Shown: positions 6,719 through 7,360 of the stretch, one piece after another | Numbering within the stretch: position 1 is the first letter of the stretch | How the letters are laid out: every line of letters begins with the position of its first letter | NCBI GenBank assembly: GCA_017508345.1 | Contig: JAFVZD010000037.1 | Location: forward strand, 1-7,360 | Reading direction: 5' to 3' | Source of the DNA: Clostridia bacterium | Lineage (GTDB): Bacteria > Bacillota_A > Clostridia > Christensenellales > UBA1242 | DNA length: 7,360 bases | Notes under the pieces: model-generated | What the model was told of the DNA's origin: nothing | The model's input: the letters and a program-made list of their open reading frames with translations, nothing else | Databases searched by the model: none | Position numbers and translations under genes: made by a program

Positions 6719-7360
6719 ATGGATGTGTCGGGATTGATGGATATATCTAGTGTGTGGGTGTTGCTGATAGTAATGCTTTTGTCTATGATACCTATGGTAG
6801 AGAGTAGGATAGGTATACCCATAGGTGTGTCAGCGGATATCTGGGGGACGGGGACATTGGATGTGTGGCAATCTATGTTGGCGGGGATAATAGGATCTAG
6901 TGTAGCGGGTGTAGTGCTAGTATTATTGTATCATCCTATCAAGAGATATTTAGCGAGGTCCAAGATGTTGAGTAAGATTTATAATGCAATAGGTAGTAAG
7001 TTGCTCAACAAATTCAATAGAAAAAAGAAAGAGAATGTAGACATCAACGAGGTGGAATATGTATTGCAACAACAGAAAAAATACAGAGCCAAGGTGTGGG
7101 GATTATTACTCTTTATGATACTGCCAGTACCCGGCTCAGGCGTGTGGAGTACTGCGGTATTGGGTGGAATATTGGGGCTAAAAAATAGGGATAGTATTAT
7201 GGTAGTGGTACTAGGTAGCATAGTATCATGTGCCTTTGTAGCGGTATTGTCTGCGATATTATTGGAATACATTACTCTAGCATTAATTATAGGTGTAATA
7301 ATTGGTGTATTGTACGGATTATGCAAAGCATTGGAGGTAATAATATCTGCTTGTGGGCAA
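6719..7360 (+). CDS. COG2426-type membrane protein ('small multidrug export' family), 3' partial
   Basis: The frame is open for 214 codons to the window edge without a stop. A perfect AGGAGG at 6707-6712 sits 6 bases before the ATG. Visible family marks are IPMVESRIGIPIG at 24-36 (position of the usual E-x-R-x-x-I-P element) and LPVPGSGVW at 135-143 followed by a small-residue helix. Likely membrane segments are 12-37 (possibly part re-entrant), 52-72, 126-152, 160-182 and 184-203. Between segments 2 and 3, residues 75-125 form a strongly basic, hydrophilic loop, probably cytoplasmic. The family label 'small multidrug export' rests on little experiment. These proteins have been proposed to share the DedA/VTT fold, so lipid or ion handling is also possible. 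Substrate unknown. The C-terminus lies outside the window. Confidence 0.85.
   Translation, partial: MDVSGLMDISSVWVLLIVMLLSMIPMVESRIGIPIGVSADIWGTGTLDVWQSMLAGIIGSSVAGVVLVLLYHPIKRYLARSKMLSKIYNAIGSKLLNKFNRKKKENVDINEVEYVLQQQKKYRAKVWGLLLFMILPVPGSGVWSTAVLGGILGLKNRDSIMVVVLGSIVSCAFVAVLSAILLEYITLALIIGVIIGVLYGLCKALEVIISACGQ

Noticed and set aside
6979..7326. 115-codon open frame on the minus strand
   Set aside because: It opposes the COG2426-like gene, which has a perfect Shine-Dalgarno and recognisable family motifs on the + strand.

Overview
The window looks like a stretch of an uncultured or little-studied Bacillota genome, probably Clostridia. The evidence is an AT-rich composition, strong Shine-Dalgarno sites, short intergenic gaps, a HelD-type RNA polymerase recycling ATPase (a family typical of Gram-positive bacteria) and an arginyl-tRNA synthetase of the short bacterial type. 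Tryptophan is encoded by TGG throughout, and the three visible stops are TAA, TAG and TAA, so nothing suggests a non-standard code. All four genes read on the + strand, and that strand is visibly richer in G than in C, as expected of leading-strand genes. No mobile element, CRISPR array, rRNA or tRNA was seen.

Layout. (1) Positions 1-2612 hold a nearly complete P-type calcium/cation ATPase whose 5' end lies upstream of the window. (2) Positions 2613-2927 are a 315-base gap with an A-rich stretch, a strong Rho-independent terminator (2671-2707), a small inverted repeat (2782-2796), and a cluster of GTGG-type repeats (2831-2891) that overlaps a good extended -10 promoter. (3) Positions 2928-4934 encode a HelD-like SF1 ATPase. 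Fifteen bases later, 4950-6629 encode arginyl-tRNA synthetase; the two are almost certainly one transcript and end at a terminator (6640-6668). (4) From 6719 to the window end runs an open frame of 214 codons with a perfect Shine-Dalgarno. It encodes a membrane protein of the COG2426 / 'small multidrug export' type and is cut by the window edge.

Working together: the helD-argS unit couples RNA polymerase recycling with tRNA charging, both growth-linked housekeeping jobs. The flanking ATPase and the COG2426 protein are membrane proteins in separate transcription units with no evident functional link to that pair. This is mostly an ordinary chromosomal region. The item most worth a second look is the repeat cluster in the helD-argS promoter, which resembles both DnaA boxes and MraZ-type repeats.
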